From Massilia frigida (GTDB lineage Bacteria > Pseudomonadota > Gammaproteobacteria > Burkholderiales > Burkholderiaceae_D), in assembly GCF_011682175.1 (NCBI RefSeq), contig NZ_WHJG01000053.1, forward strand, positions 1 through 43,583: a stretch of DNA of 43,583 bases, in the 5' to 3' direction. Each line of letters begins with the position of its first letter. The stretch's first letter is position 1. Both the position numbers and the translations under genes were made by a program. The notes beneath the pieces are model-generated. The model did no database searches. It worked only from the letters and a program-made list of their open reading frames with translations, and was not told where the DNA came from. Below are positions 1 to 8,505 of the stretch, in pieces.

Positions 1-2
1 CC

Positions 3-1565
3 CTCACCCCCACCACCACCCCCCCCCACCCCACACCCCCGTCCCCCCCACCCCCACCCCCCCACGCGCCCCCGCCAACGCCGACGCCAACACCAACGCC
101 GACGCCAACACCGACGCCGACACCGACACCTGTCCCAACGCCGACGCCTGTCCCAACGCCGACGCCAGTGCCGACCCCAACCCCGGTGCCGACACCTGTA
201 CCAACGCCGGTTCCAACACCCGTGCCGACACCTGTACCGACTCCGGTACCGACACCGGTACCAACGCCTGTTCCTACGCCGGTGCCGACACCCGTCCCTG
301 TGCCGACCCCCGTCCCGACGCCGGTGCCAACACCGGTGCCGGTGCCAACACCGGTCCCAGTGCCCACTCCCGTCCCCGTGCCGACACCGGTTCCAACGCC
401 CGTCCCGACGCCACCGCTGCCGCCAATCGTGCAGCCACCGGCCAACACCGCCATCTCGGCCATCGTGGCCACCGGGAATTCGTCCGGGGGCGGCGCAGCG
501 CGCGTATTCGACACCCTGATCGCCAACAGCTCCGGCGGCGACATGGGCCAGGTCATCACCGCTCTGGGCAAGCTGTCGACCGCGAAAGAAGTGTCCGATG
601 CCGTCGGCCAGACCATCCCGCTGGCGGCCGGTGGCACTGCCGCCGCCATCGCCAGTACCATGAACCTGACCGACCGCGTGGTGCAAGCGCGCATCGAAGC
701 CAATCGCGGCCTCTCGGCCGGCGACAGCTACGGCAACGAGCGCGCGCTGTGGGCCAAGCCGTTCGGCGCCTGGGCGCGCCAGAGCGACCGCGACGGCACG
801 GCCGGCTACCAGGCCAATAGCGGCGGCCTGATCGTCGGGGCGGACGGCGTTGTCAGCAGCGCCGACCGGGTCGGCTTCGCCGTGACCTATGCCAAGACCA
901 AGCTGGACGGCAACGGCGCGAGCCCGCAGTCGGCCGATATCGACCTGCTGCAACTGATGACCTACGGCAGCCACAACCTGGACGCCGACACCGACATCAG
1001 CTGGCAGCTCGACATGGGCACCAACAAGACCGAGGGCCGGCGGCTCATCAGCTTCGGCGGCCTGACGCGCACGGCCAACAGCGATTATCGCGGCACCAGC
1101 CTGCATGTCGCCGGCGGCCTCGCCCGCGTGCTGCGGCTCAGCGAGCAAACCAACATGACGCCATCGATGCGCCTGGACTACACCACCGTCAAGAACAAGG
1201 CCTACGCTGAAACCGGCGCCGGCGCCCTGAGCTTGCTGGTCAATAGCCAGCGCGCCAAGCAGTTCATCCTGTACGGCGACGTCAAGTTCAATCATTCGCC
1301 GTCGACGCAATTGACGTTCTCGGGCAACTTTGGGTTCGGCTACGATTTCCTGGCCGAGCAGACTGCGGTGGTGGCCACCTTTGCCGGTGGCGGACCGGCG
1401 TTCACCACCAGCGGCATCGATCCCAAGCCGCTGTTTGCGCGCGCCGGCGCCGGTGTGACGCTGCTACGGACCGGCAGCACCGAACTGACGGCGCGCTACG
1501 ACGCGGAAGCGCATCGCGGTTTCCGGGCCCAAAGCATGTCGCTCAAACTGCGCAAGCAGTTCTGA
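3..1565 (+). CDS. Autotransporter, C-terminal part (Pro-Thr repeat linker plus beta-barrel), 5' partial
   Basis: The frame is open from the window edge, so the true start lies upstream. The first ~140 codons are a PT/PV repeat (PTPVPTP units), a stiff extended linker common in surface proteins. About 100 residues of spacer follow, including the segment [17 protein letters not shown], then a ~260-residue domain with alternating polar and hydrophobic strands ([35 protein letters not shown]) that ends in SLKLRKQF. A terminal Phe and this strand pattern are typical of type V secretion (autotransporter) barrels, which insert in the outer membrane via BAM and export an N-terminal passenger. The passenger is not visible, so its function is unknown. 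The ligase gene follows 31 bp later on the same strand. The barrel assignment is confident; the repeat sequence near the edge may contain errors. Confidence 0.8.
   Translation, partial: LTPTTTPPHPTPPSPPPPPPHAPPPTPTPTPTPTPTPTPTPTPVPTPTPVPTPTPVPTPTPVPTPVPTPVPTPVPTPVPTPVPTPVPTPVPTPVPTPVPVPTPVPTPVPTPVPVPTPVPVPTPVPVPTPVPTPVPTPPLPPIVQPPANTAISAIVATGNSSGGGAARVFDTLIANSSGGDMGQVITALGKLSTAKEVSDAVGQTIPLAAGGTAAAIASTMNLTDRVVQARIEANRGLSAGDSYGNERALWAKPFGAWARQSDRDGTAGYQANSGGLIVGADGVVSSADRVGFAVTYAKTKLDGNGASPQSADIDLLQLMTYGSHNLDADTDISWQLDMGTNKTEGRRLISFGGLTRTANSDYRGTSLHVAGGLARVLRLSEQTNMTPSMRLDYTTVKNKAYAETGAGALSLLVNSQRAKQFILYGDVKFNHSPSTQLTFSGNFGFGYDFLAEQTAVVATFAGGGPAFTTSGIDPKPLFARAGAGVTLLRTGSTELTARYDAEAHRGFRAQSMSLKLRKQF
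60..417 (+). repeat. Pro-Thr coding repeat (6-bp and 12-bp units)
   Basis: Degenerate tandem units of the form ccgacg/ccaaca/ccggtg encode PT and PV dipeptides for over 110 codons. Third positions vary between units while the dipeptide is kept, which suggests selection on the protein. Upstream of about position 60 the pattern dissolves into long C runs. Confidence 0.85.
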
Positions 1566-1596
1566 GCGGCGCCGCGACCATGACTGAAGGAGGCCG

Positions 1597-2997
1597 ATGT
1601 CGAACGACGTACCCGCATGGCGTTTGAAGAGCAGTTTGAGCGGCATCGAGTGGCCGGCTGTCCCGGATGTGCGGGGCAGCCTGGTCTACTCCCTGTTCCG
1701 CCAGATGGAAAGCGAGCAATGGCTGGCCCCGCAGGAGATCGCGGCGCGCCAGTCGGTGCAGCTGGGGCAGATCGTGCGGCATGCCGCGCTGAACGTCCCC
1801 TGGTACCGCGAGCACTGGCCGCCCGGCCTGCTCGCGCGGCTAAGCGATGGTGAGGCGCTGTCCGCCGAGGCCTTCGCAAGCCTGCCGTGCTTGCGCAGGC
1901 GCGATCTGCAGGCGCAGTTTGTGCAGCTGCAAAGCGGCGCGCTGCCGGCCGAACACGGCCCGCTCACCGACAGCAGCAGTTCGGGCTCCACCGGCACTCC
2001 GGTACGCTTGCGCAAAACCTACCTGAACCAGCTGATATGGGAAGCGCTGACCTTGCGCGACCACGCATGGCACCGGCGCGACTTGCAGCAAACGCTATGC
2101 ATCATCCGGCGCGGCGAGGCGGACCAGGCCGACAACTGGGGCTTACCCACCCGCATGTTCCACACCGGCCCGGCCTATCTGTGTCCGGTCAGCGTGGATG
2201 TCCAGGCCCAGCTGGCGTGGCTGGTCGAGCGCGCGCCCGGCTATCTGCTGACCTATCCCTCGCTCGCCCTGCAACTGGCCAGCCTGGCGCTCGCGCAAGG
2301 CGTGCGCTTGCCGGGCCTGCGCGAAGTGCGCACCTTCGGCGAACCGCTCGATGCGCAGGTGCGCCAGGCATGCCACGAGGCGTGGGGCGTGCCGGTCAAC
2401 GATACCTATTCTTCCGAGGAATTCGGCTACCTCGCCATCCGCTGCCCGCACAGCGGCCACTATCATGTTCAATCCGAAAACGTCCTGCTCGAAGTGCTGG
2501 ACGACGATGACCAAGCCTGCGCGCCGGGCGTGTGCGGACGGGTGGTGGTCACCGGCTTGCTGAATTTCGCGATGCCCCTGATCCGTTACGAGCTGGGCGA
2601 CATGGCCGAAGCCGGCCCGCCCTGCCCCTGCGGACGCGGCCTGCCCGTGCTGACGCGCATCCTTGGACGCACCCGCAACATGCTGGTGACGGCCGACGCC
2701 AAACGCTACTGGCCCACCTTCGGCTTTCGCGACAGTGCCGCAGGCGTTGGCAGCGGCGGTCCGCGCATCATCCAGCGCCAGGTGGTCCAGACCGCGCTCG
2801 ACCATGTGCAAATCCGCTATGTCAGCGCCAGCGCGCTCGCGCCGGAGGAAGAAGGCCGGCTGGCGGCGCAGGTGGCGCAGCGTTTGCCGCCGGGCGTGAG
2901 CGTGAGCGCGCAGCGGGTGGACGCGATTGCGCGCAGCGCGAACGGCAAATTCGAGGAGTTTGTGTCGGCCATGACGGCGCCGCCGGACGCGCCGTGA
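1597..2997 (+). CDS. Phenylacetate-CoA ligase-like (PaaK/CapK family) adenylate-forming enzyme
   Basis: The 466-residue protein has the glycine/serine-rich adenylation loop SSSSGSTGTPVRLRK near residues 125-140, the acidic motif YSSEEFGYL near 270, and a C-terminal LIRYELGDMA followed by a CPCGRG zinc-ribbon-like turn near 343. This order is that of the PaaK/CapK branch of ANL enzymes, which activate an aromatic or other carboxylate as acyl-AMP and usually transfer it to CoA or a carrier. Catabolic PaaK normally sits with paaABCDE, which are absent, so phenylacetate is not the assured substrate. The start is set by GAAGGAGG a few bases before the ATG. It converges on a methyltransferase gene with only 6 bp between the stop codons. 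Confidence 0.8.
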   Translation: MSNDVPAWRLKSSLSGIEWPAVPDVRGSLVYSLFRQMESEQWLAPQEIAARQSVQLGQIVRHAALNVPWYREHWPPGLLARLSDGEALSAEAFASLPCLRRRDLQAQFVQLQSGALPAEHGPLTDSSSSGSTGTPVRLRKTYLNQLIWEALTLRDHAWHRRDLQQTLCIIRRGEADQADNWGLPTRMFHTGPAYLCPVSVDVQAQLAWLVERAPGYLLTYPSLALQLASLALAQGVRLPGLREVRTFGEPLDAQVRQACHEAWGVPVNDTYSSEEFGYLAIRCPHSGHYHVQSENVLLEVLDDDDQACAPGVCGRVVVTGLLNFAMPLIRYELGDMAEAGPPCPCGRGLPVLTRILGRTRNMLVTADAKRYWPTFGFRDSAAGVGSGGPRIIQRQVVQTALDHVQIRYVSASALAPEEEGRLAAQVAQRLPPGVSVSAQRVDAIARSANGKFEEFVSAMTAPPDAP

Positions 2998-3003
2998 CGG
3001 CGT

Positions 3004-3873
3004 TCAGGCGGCCCGCTGTCCCTGCAACATCCATTTGACGTAGCGGCTTTCCGGGGTGGCGGGCCGGTGCCCGGCCAATTCCCGCTCCGACAGCGGCTCG
3101 CAGCGCACGCCGGCCAGGCCGGCGGCGCGGGCACTGTGGATCAGCTCATCCTCCGAGGCGACCGCATGGGTAATTTTGGCCGCGCAGAATGCGCGCACGA
3201 TCCCTTCGAGTTCATGCTCCGTCAGCATGGGCAGGCAGCGCGCCGCGCTGCGCTGGGCGGCCAGGCTGGCGCCGACCATGCTGTCAACCTGCTCCGGAGA
3301 GTACGATAGCAGCGGCGAGCCATGCCGCGCGCGCACGCTCTGGTACAGCAGCAAGCTGCCCGCCACGTCCAGCCGCGCCGCCAGATGGCCGACCAGCGCG
3401 GCGCGCGCGTCCGGCGCAATAAAACTGAGCAGGGAATGGGTCAGCACCAGGTCGTAGCGGCGTTCGGCCGGGCCGGGCGGTGCGCCCAGGTCGCACACTT
3501 CCAGCGCCACCGGAAAGCCCATCGCGGCCGCGTACTGGCGGCACAGCGCCAGCGGCACCGGGGAGCGGTCGGCGACGCGCACGTCCAGCCCCGCGATGTC
3601 CGCGCCGAAGGCTTCGTGCAGCACCGACAGCAGCCCGCAATCGGCGCTGCCGGCGACGTACACCGAAGCGATGGGCCGCGCGCGCGCCAGCGCCCGTACA
3701 TGGCGCACGATGTGCGCGCGCTCGCTGTCCAGGCCACTGATGATGCCCAACAATTGCAGCACCACCCAGCCGGCATGGTAAGCCGATTGCATCGGCAGCA
3801 AGGCCGGCAAGGCATGCAGCAGTTGGCCGCGCCGCGCCGCATGGCCGTAGGCAGCGCAGGGCGGCGCCGTCAC
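3004..3873 (-). CDS. SAM-dependent methyltransferase-like protein
   Basis: Residues 71-81 (VYVAGSADCGL) resemble a class I methyltransferase motif I. An acidic strand end follows (LDVRVADRSP, 97-104), then DLVLTHSLLSFI at 141-152 in the motif IV position. The 289-residue length fits a small-molecule methyltransferase. The GTG start at 3873 shares GTGA with the TGA stop of the upstream epimerase, a classic coupling overlap; the open frame continues upstream only as antisense of that gene. The SAM loop reads AGSADCG rather than the usual GxGxG, so it is a divergent member. The substrate is unknown; coupling to an epimerase and the facing ligase suggests modification of an amino-acid or peptide-like acid (inference). 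Confidence 0.65.
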   Translation of the reverse strand: MTAPPCAAYGHAARRGQLLHALPALLPMQSAYHAGWVVLQLLGIISGLDSERAHIVRHVRALARARPIASVYVAGSADCGLLSVLHEAFGADIAGLDVRVADRSPVPLALCRQYAAAMGFPVALEVCDLGAPPGPAERRYDLVLTHSLLSFIAPDARAALVGHLAARLDVAGSLLLYQSVRARHGSPLLSYSPEQVDSMVGASLAAQRSAARCLPMLTEHELEGIVRAFCAAKITHAVASEDELIHSARAAGLAGVRCEPLSERELAGHRPATPESRYVKWMLQGQRAA

Positions 3874-5060
3874 CGCGCGCGTGCCCGCTCGGCCGACAGG
3901 TCGGCCGCCGCGAGCGCGTAACGCGCCACGGCCTGCTGGTCCAGCGTGACGCCGAAGCCGGGGCCGGGCGGCAGGCGGGCCTGGCCATCCCGGATGTCGA
4001 TGGTTTCGTTGATGATGTCGCCGACGAAGCGTTCGAGCGCGGAACCATAGCCGACGAACTCGCCGACAGCGGGATGGGCGGCGGCAAAGTGCAGCAGGGC
4101 CGCCGTGCCCACGCCCAGGGTATGTTTCGAGCCCAGGTTGCACTGCAAGCCACCAGCGTCGGCGATCGCCACGATGGCCGAGGAAGCGCGCAAGCCGCCG
4201 GACTTCGCCAGCTTGACCGTGATGATGTCGGCCGCGCGCGCACGCACCACGCGCATGGCGTCGGCCGGGCTCAATACGCTTTCGTCGGCCGCGATGGGCG
4301 CATGCGCGCGCTCGGTGATCAGCTGCATGCCCTCGATATCCCACCAGGCGCACGGCTGCTCGATGCATTCGAGTTCGCACTCCTGCAAGGCGGCATCGAC
4401 GGCCAGCGTCGCCTTGCAGTGCCAGGCCTGGTTGGGATCGATCTCGATGCGCGCGCTGGCGCCCACGGCGCGCTGCACCGCGCGCGCCATGCGGATATCG
4501 TGGCGCCAGTCGGCGCTGCCCTTCAGGGTGAGCAGGCGGTAGCCCATCTCGGCCAACGCGCAGGCCGACCGCACCGCCGCGCCTTCGTCCGGCATCGCCA
4601 TGCTGCGCGAGAGGGCAAAGCGTTCGCGCGTTGCGCCGCCGAGCAGGTCGGCCACGGACATGCCGAGGTGGCGCGCCTTCAGGTCGTGCAGCGCCAGGTC
4701 AATGGCGCACAGGGAAGTGGGAAAGGCGTGGCGTTCCGACGACAAGCCCGCCAGTGTCTGCAAGATGGTGACGATGCGCGCGCCATCCTCGCCCAGCAGC
4801 AGCGGGCCGCTGACCTCGGCGAGGCGGCGGAACACGGAGTCGGCGCTTTCGCCGTCGCGCGCGGGGAAAATGATCGAGGCCTCGCCCAGGCCCACGCTGC
4901 CGTCGAGCGCGGTCAGGCGCAGCAGCACCTTCTCGCCCACCTCCAAGCGGCCGCGCGACGATTGCATCGGCGCGATATACGGCACGCGCACCTTCCACAC
5001 TTGCACCCGCACGATCGTCAGCGGCGCGTCACGCGCACTTCCAGGAGAAAAATCAGCCAT
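3870..5060 (-). CDS. Enolase-superfamily enzyme (dipeptide epimerase / muconate cycloisomerase subgroup)
   Basis: Numbering from the ATG at 5060, the 396-residue protein shows the full active-site set of the muconate-lactonizing-enzyme subgroup: catalytic Lys180 (LLTLKGSAD), metal ligands Asp208 (EIDPNQAW), Glu234 (ECIEQPCAW) and Asp259 (IAADES), and the second catalytic Lys283 (TVKLAKSGG). The first Lys of the usual KxK pair is Thr178. These enzymes abstract a proton alpha to a carboxylate on Mg2+; in bacteria they are often L-Ala-D/L-Glu or other dipeptide epimerases, but the substrate cannot be fixed by eye. An alternative in-frame ATG lies at 5090; neither start has a strong ribosome site. 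The gene overlaps the methyltransferase by 4 bp. Confidence 0.8.
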   Translation of the reverse strand: MADFSPGSARDAPLTIVRVQVWKVRVPYIAPMQSSRGRLEVGEKVLLRLTALDGSVGLGEASIIFPARDGESADSVFRRLAEVSGPLLLGEDGARIVTILQTLAGLSSERHAFPTSLCAIDLALHDLKARHLGMSVADLLGGATRERFALSRSMAMPDEGAAVRSACALAEMGYRLLTLKGSADWRHDIRMARAVQRAVGASARIEIDPNQAWHCKATLAVDAALQECELECIEQPCAWWDIEGMQLITERAHAPIAADESVLSPADAMRVVRARAADIITVKLAKSGGLRASSAIVAIADAGGLQCNLGSKHTLGVGTAALLHFAAAHPAVGEFVGYGSALERFVGDIINETIDIRDGQARLPPGPGFGVTLDQQAVARYALAAADLSAERARAR

Positions 5061-5203
5061 GAGCACATCACGCCAGTAAGGTCGGGCCATCGGACATCCG
5101 CTGCGCCGGCACGTCGTGCGGGCCGGCACAGGACTTTTGCAGCGCCGGTCGCGGGACCGGCGCACGGGCTATTGTACTGTCAACCCGGGCACTGCGGAGC
5201 GGC

Positions 5204-6040
5204 TCAGATTCCGCTGGCCATCAAGCCTTCGGTATGGCCCGACCAGATGTTCCCGCTGCGCAGGAAGGGCTCGGTTTTCATCAGCGAAAACCGCAAGCCG
5301 ACTTCGTCCCAGCCGTAGCGGTCCACTTCCACCCGCTCGCGCTCGACCCGCACCACGTTGAAGGAATTGACCTCACCCCGGCCGCGCGTCGAGGTCGCGG
5401 TGCCCGCCTGCACCACCAGCGCCGCGTACTCGCTCATCTGGTAACGCTCCGAAGTGTTGCCGGCATGGCTGGTATGCATATGCCCCGACAACAGCAAGTC
5501 CACCCCGCAATCGGCAAACGCCTTCATCGCCATCGGCGCGCGGTCGACCAGGTCGTCGTCATCCGCGCTCATGGGCAGGTCGAACGGATGATGGGTCACG
5601 ATGATGCGCGTGATGGCCGGGTCCAGCCCGTCGAGCTGCTTGCGGATCATGGCCACCTGTTCGTCATTGACCCGGCCATCCTTGAAGGTCAGCGAGCGCG
5701 CGGTGTTCACCCCCAGCACGGCGATTTCTTCATCCACGTAGATCGGATCGAGGTCGTCGGTGATGTAGCGCTTGTAGCGCGTCAAGGGCTGCAAAAAGCG
5801 CCGGAACACGTTGTACAGCGAAATATCGTGATTGCCCGGCACGATGATCTGCGGACCCGGCAGGGTGTCGAGCCAGGCCTTGGCCGCCTCGAATTCCTCG
5901 CTCTTGGCGCGCTGGGTCAGGTCGCCCGACACCACCACCACGTCCGGCGCGATGCGTTCGACCAGTTCGCGCAGCGGCGCCAGCAGTTTTTCGTCGACCC
6001 GGCCGAAATGCAGGTCTGAAAGATGAACCAAAGTACGCAT
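5204..6040 (-). CDS. Calcineurin-like metallophosphoesterase (cyclic nucleotide phosphodiesterase-like)
   Basis: All five metal-site blocks of the family are present in order: DLHFG (Asp9, His11), SGDLTQ (Asp40), PGNHD (Asn70-His71), VTHHPFD and LSGHMH. At 278 residues, with the N-terminus starting directly in the first strand, this is a stand-alone cytoplasmic enzyme hydrolysing phosphodiesters or phosphomonoesters with two metals. It resembles CpdA-type proteins, but cAMP as substrate is not proven. GAGGAG lies 6 bases before the ATG and overlaps the end of the lipid kinase gene, so the two are cotranscribed and probably coupled. With PAP2 and the lipid kinase it forms a phosphate-ester set. 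Confidence 0.85.
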   Translation of the reverse strand: MRTLVHLSDLHFGRVDEKLLAPLRELVERIAPDVVVVSGDLTQRAKSEEFEAAKAWLDTLPGPQIIVPGNHDISLYNVFRRFLQPLTRYKRYITDDLDPIYVDEEIAVLGVNTARSLTFKDGRVNDEQVAMIRKQLDGLDPAITRIIVTHHPFDLPMSADDDDLVDRAPMAMKAFADCGVDLLLSGHMHTSHAGNTSERYQMSEYAALVVQAGTATSTRGRGEVNSFNVVRVERERVEVDRYGWDEVGLRFSLMKTEPFLRSGNIWSGHTEGLMASGI

Positions 6041-6049
6041 GCTAACTCC

Positions 6050-6940
6050 TCAAGTTGGGACGACGACCGTCAGCGCGGCCGGGCGGATCCGGTAGCGCAG
6101 CGGCGTCGTCATGACGCTCACTTCGCCATCCGTGGCCACGCGCAGGCGCTTGTGGCGGGTGGCGATTTCCATGTCTTCCACGGCAAGCACGTCGAAATCG
6201 CGTTCCTGCGCCAGGCTGCCCCACAGGGCGCTCCAGCCCAGCCGCAGCAATCCCAGGCGGCCGGGACGCTGCGCCACGTACAGGCTCAGCTTGCCGCCAT
6301 CGAGGCGCTGGCGCTCGCCCACGCTCAAGCCCTGCATCGTGTATTCGTTATTGCCGATGAAGACGAACGGTGTGCGCCGCGCATGTTCCTGCTCGCCCAC
6401 CGTCAGGCGCAGGCTGAGAAAGGGATAGCGGCGCAGCGCCGTCAAGGTGGCCCAGCCGGCCGCCAGCCACTTGCCGCGCCCGAGCCGGCGCTGCTGCTTT
6501 TCGCGGTCGCGCACGATGTCCGGATACAGGCCGAGGCTAGAATTGTTGAGGAAAATCGTGCCGTTCACCTCGCCCACATCGACCTGGGTGCGACGGCCCT
6601 GGGCCACGTTGCGGATCGCCTCGTCCAGCGCCAGCGGAATGCCGAGGTCCTTGGCGAAATGGTTCAGGGTGCCCATCGGCAGCACGCCGAAGGCCACCTC
6701 GCTGCCGACCAGCTGCGAAGCGACCGCATTGATGGTGCCGTCGCCGCCGCCGGCCACCACGATCTGCTTGCCGCTGGCGCGCGCCGCGCGGGCGGCCTCG
6801 ATCAACTCGCTGCCGCCGCGCGCCAGGGTCACGTGCGCGTCCAGGCCGTGGGCGGCGAACTTGGCGCGCAGCTCGGCGGCGCGCTGGTCGTCGTGGCCGC
6901 TGCCGGCACTGCCGTTGATGATGACTGCGATCGGGGTCAG
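6050..6940 (-). CDS. Diacylglycerol kinase-family lipid kinase (DagK/YegS-like)
   Basis: The protein begins LTPIAVIINGSAGSG and carries VVAGGGDGTINAVAS, the ATP-binding GGDGT signature of the DAGK catalytic domain, then FGVLPMGTLNHFAKDLGIP, typical of bacterial lipid kinases. The C-terminal part (FLNNSSLGLYPDIV, FVFIGNNEY) matches the second half of the fold. It likely phosphorylates diacylglycerol, ceramide or a sphingoid base at the inner membrane. The chosen start at 6940 is a CTG 7 bases after GAGGAG; an ATC lies one codon before it. Canonical in-frame GTG codons exist only inside the upstream PAP2 gene. With this start it has 296 residues, normal for the family. It sits between PAP2 and the metallophosphoesterase. 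Confidence 0.82.
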   Translation of the reverse strand: MTPIAVIINGSAGSGHDDQRAAELRAKFAAHGLDAHVTLARGGSELIEAARAARASGKQIVVAGGGDGTINAVASQLVGSEVAFGVLPMGTLNHFAKDLGIPLALDEAIRNVAQGRRTQVDVGEVNGTIFLNNSSLGLYPDIVRDREKQQRRLGRGKWLAAGWATLTALRRYPFLSLRLTVGEQEHARRTPFVFIGNNEYTMQGLSVGERQRLDGGKLSLYVAQRPGRLGLLRLGWSALWGSLAQERDFDVLAVEDMEIATRHKRLRVATDGEVSVMTTPLRYRIRPAALTVVVPT

Positions 6941-6981
6941 GATGAAGCTCCTCGGGATTGGTTCAGGGTTGGGGAAATGCG

Positions 6982-7731
6982 CTATTCGGTGATGCGCGCC
7001 GCGCGCTGGCGGCGCAGGGTCGAGCACGAGGTGATGCACACCGCCAGCCAGCCGCAGCCTTCGACCATGGCCGCCAGCACGTCGCTCAGGTAATGGGCGC
7101 CGAGATAGACCCGGCTCAGGGCCACCAGCGCGACCATGGCACAGGCGCCCAGCACCACCAGCAGGCGCACGCGCCAGCGCGGCAGCACGCACACCAGATA
7201 AGCCGCCAGCAAGCCGTAGAACACGGTCGCGCCCAGGGTATGGCCGCTGGGGAAGCTGTAGGTGGACAAGGTCAGCAGCGGCTCGTCGAAGCTCGGCCGC
7301 GCGCGCTGGAAGATATATTTGAGCATGACGTTGAGCAGCTGGCCGCCCGGCACCGCCAGCACCAGGCAGATCAGCCAGTAGCGCGCTTTGTTGAAATAAA
7401 AATAGAGGCCCAGCGCGCTCGCCATCAGCGACACGCCCAGCACGTCGTGGGTGTTGGTGATGAACAGCATGGGGCCGGTCCAGGCGCTGTTCTTGTGTCC
7501 GTGGAACCAGTTGGCCAGGAAGGCGTCAAGTACGGTGATGTCATCATGCGAGACGACATCGGCCGCCAGGTTGCCGAACAGTGCGGCGGCCAGCATCATC
7601 AGCACGGCGCCGATGGTGACGTGCAGGCCGAGCTCGCCTTCGGGACTGAGGCGGGCGGCGACGAAGCTGCGCACGCGGGGATGGAAAGGGATCACGGTTG
7701 GACGATGGGCAACGGCCGGCACCAGCGGCAC
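6982..7731 (-). CDS. PAP2-family membrane phosphatase
   Basis: The 249-residue protein has about six hydrophobic segments and the three-part type 2 phosphatidic acid phosphatase signature: KYIFQRARPS (KX6RP), YSFPSGH, and SRVYLGAHYLSD (SRX5HX3D). The catalytic His of the third block and the His of PSGH are intact. Such enzymes dephosphorylate phosphatidate, undecaprenyl pyrophosphate or lipid phosphates on the periplasmic face. The gene lies about 40 bp upstream of a lipid kinase, so the pair could interconvert diacylglycerol and phosphatidate (inference). Confidence 0.85.
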   Translation of the reverse strand: MPLVPAVAHRPTVIPFHPRVRSFVAARLSPEGELGLHVTIGAVLMMLAAALFGNLAADVVSHDDITVLDAFLANWFHGHKNSAWTGPMLFITNTHDVLGVSLMASALGLYFYFNKARYWLICLVLAVPGGQLLNVMLKYIFQRARPSFDEPLLTLSTYSFPSGHTLGATVFYGLLAAYLVCVLPRWRVRLLVVLGACAMVALVALSRVYLGAHYLSDVLAAMVEGCGWLAVCITSCSTLRRQRAARITE

Positions 7732-7806
7732 GGCAACGTTTGCAATCGTACACGAGGCGCCACCCTTTGCAGCGCACAGACCGCCAGGAAGCTGCCCCGC
7801 CCGGCG

Positions 7807-8172
7807 CTATTCGAGGGTGTTGACCAGCTCCAGCAGCGCGGCGTGATCGAGCGGCTTGTTCATGAACGCGGTCGCGCCCTGGCGCAGCGCCCAGATGCGG
7901 TCCGAATCCATATCCTTGCTGGTGAGCAGGATGACCGGGATATGCCAGGTGGTTTCATCGCTGGTGATGGCGCGCGTGGCCTGGAAACCGTTCAGGTTGG
8001 GCATGACCACATCCATGATGATCAGGTCTGGCAGCTCGCTGCGCGCCATCGCCACCGCTTCCACGCCGTCGGTGGCGAGGATCACGCGGTGCCCGTGGGC
8101 CAGCAGCAGTTCGGAGACGATCAGGCGCTGCACCAGCGAATCGTCGACGACGAGGATTTTTTGACTAGCCAT
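7807..8172 (-). CDS. Single-domain response regulator (CheY/PilH-like)
   Basis: The 121-residue protein is a lone receiver domain: acidic pair Asp10-Asp11 (ILVVDDS), phosphoacceptor Asp54 (LIIMDVVMP), Thr84 (ILLTSKD) and Lys106 (FMNKPLD). With no output domain it must act by protein contact, as in chemotaxis or twitching-motility relays. No histidine kinase is adjacent; the nearest neighbour, 12 bp upstream, encodes an unknown 106-residue protein. A 75-bp gap separates it from the PAP2 gene. Confidence 0.85.
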   Translation of the reverse strand: MASQKILVVDDSLVQRLIVSELLLAHGHRVILATDGVEAVAMARSELPDLIIMDVVMPNLNGFQATRAITSDETTWHIPVILLTSKDMDSDRIWALRQGATAFMNKPLDHAALLELVNTLE

Positions 8173-8184
8173 GACAAATCGATT

Positions 8185-8505
8185 TCAATGGGCGGAGGGG
8201 GAAGGCGCCACCTCCTCCGCTACTTTACGTTCGGGACAATAGCGCCAGTAAAAGGCATCGGGACGCAGGCCGAATTCTTTCTGCAACTCCTGGCAGACGA
8301 TGGTTTCGGCCAGGTACAGTGCCTTCAGGTTGGTGGTCCGGCTGACCGTGACGTACACGCGCAAGGTCTTGGTCGAACTGGAGTTATGCAGTTCGAGGGC
8401 GGTGACATCGAGTTCCATGCTCCGCAACTTGTTTCTGACGTAGCGCGCCACGTCTTTCCGCACCGTGTTGTACAGCGCGGAATTGACCGCCTTTGGGTCA
8501 GGCAT
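8185..8505 (-). CDS. Small hypothetical protein cotranscribed with a response regulator
   Basis: I do not recognise this 106-residue protein. It has a basic, helical N-terminal half (NTVRKDVARYVRNKLRS), a beta strand ending in TLRVYVTVSRTT, a helix ALYLAETIVCQELQKEF and a polar tail. No signal peptide or membrane segment is visible. The start at 8505 (MPDPKAV) is preferred over a frame extension of 20 residues whose composition looks non-coding. The 12-bp gap to the receiver gene suggests that they work together. It is divergent from the PEP-CTERM operon across about 390 bp. Confidence 0.6.
   Translation of the reverse strand: MPDPKAVNSALYNTVRKDVARYVRNKLRSMELDVTALELHNSSSTKTLRVYVTVSRTTNLKALYLAETIVCQELQKEFGLRPDAFYWRYCPERKVAEEVAPSPSAH

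Noticed and set aside
4-264. Minus-strand frame through the Pro-Thr repeat
   Set aside because: Its Val/Ala/Ser repeats are the mirror of the PT repeat on the other strand.
5142-5163. GCGCCGGTC/GACCGGCGC hairpin as terminator of the metallophosphoesterase gene
   Set aside because: The stem is perfect but no T run follows on the minus strand; kept only as a possible structure.
5177-5182. TTGACA on the minus strand as a promoter for the epimerase
   Set aside because: No acceptable -10 at 16-18 bp.
4074-5318. Long plus-strand open frame opposite the epimerase
   Set aside because: His/Arg/Gln-rich antisense translation; the minus strand holds a complete enolase-superfamily active site.
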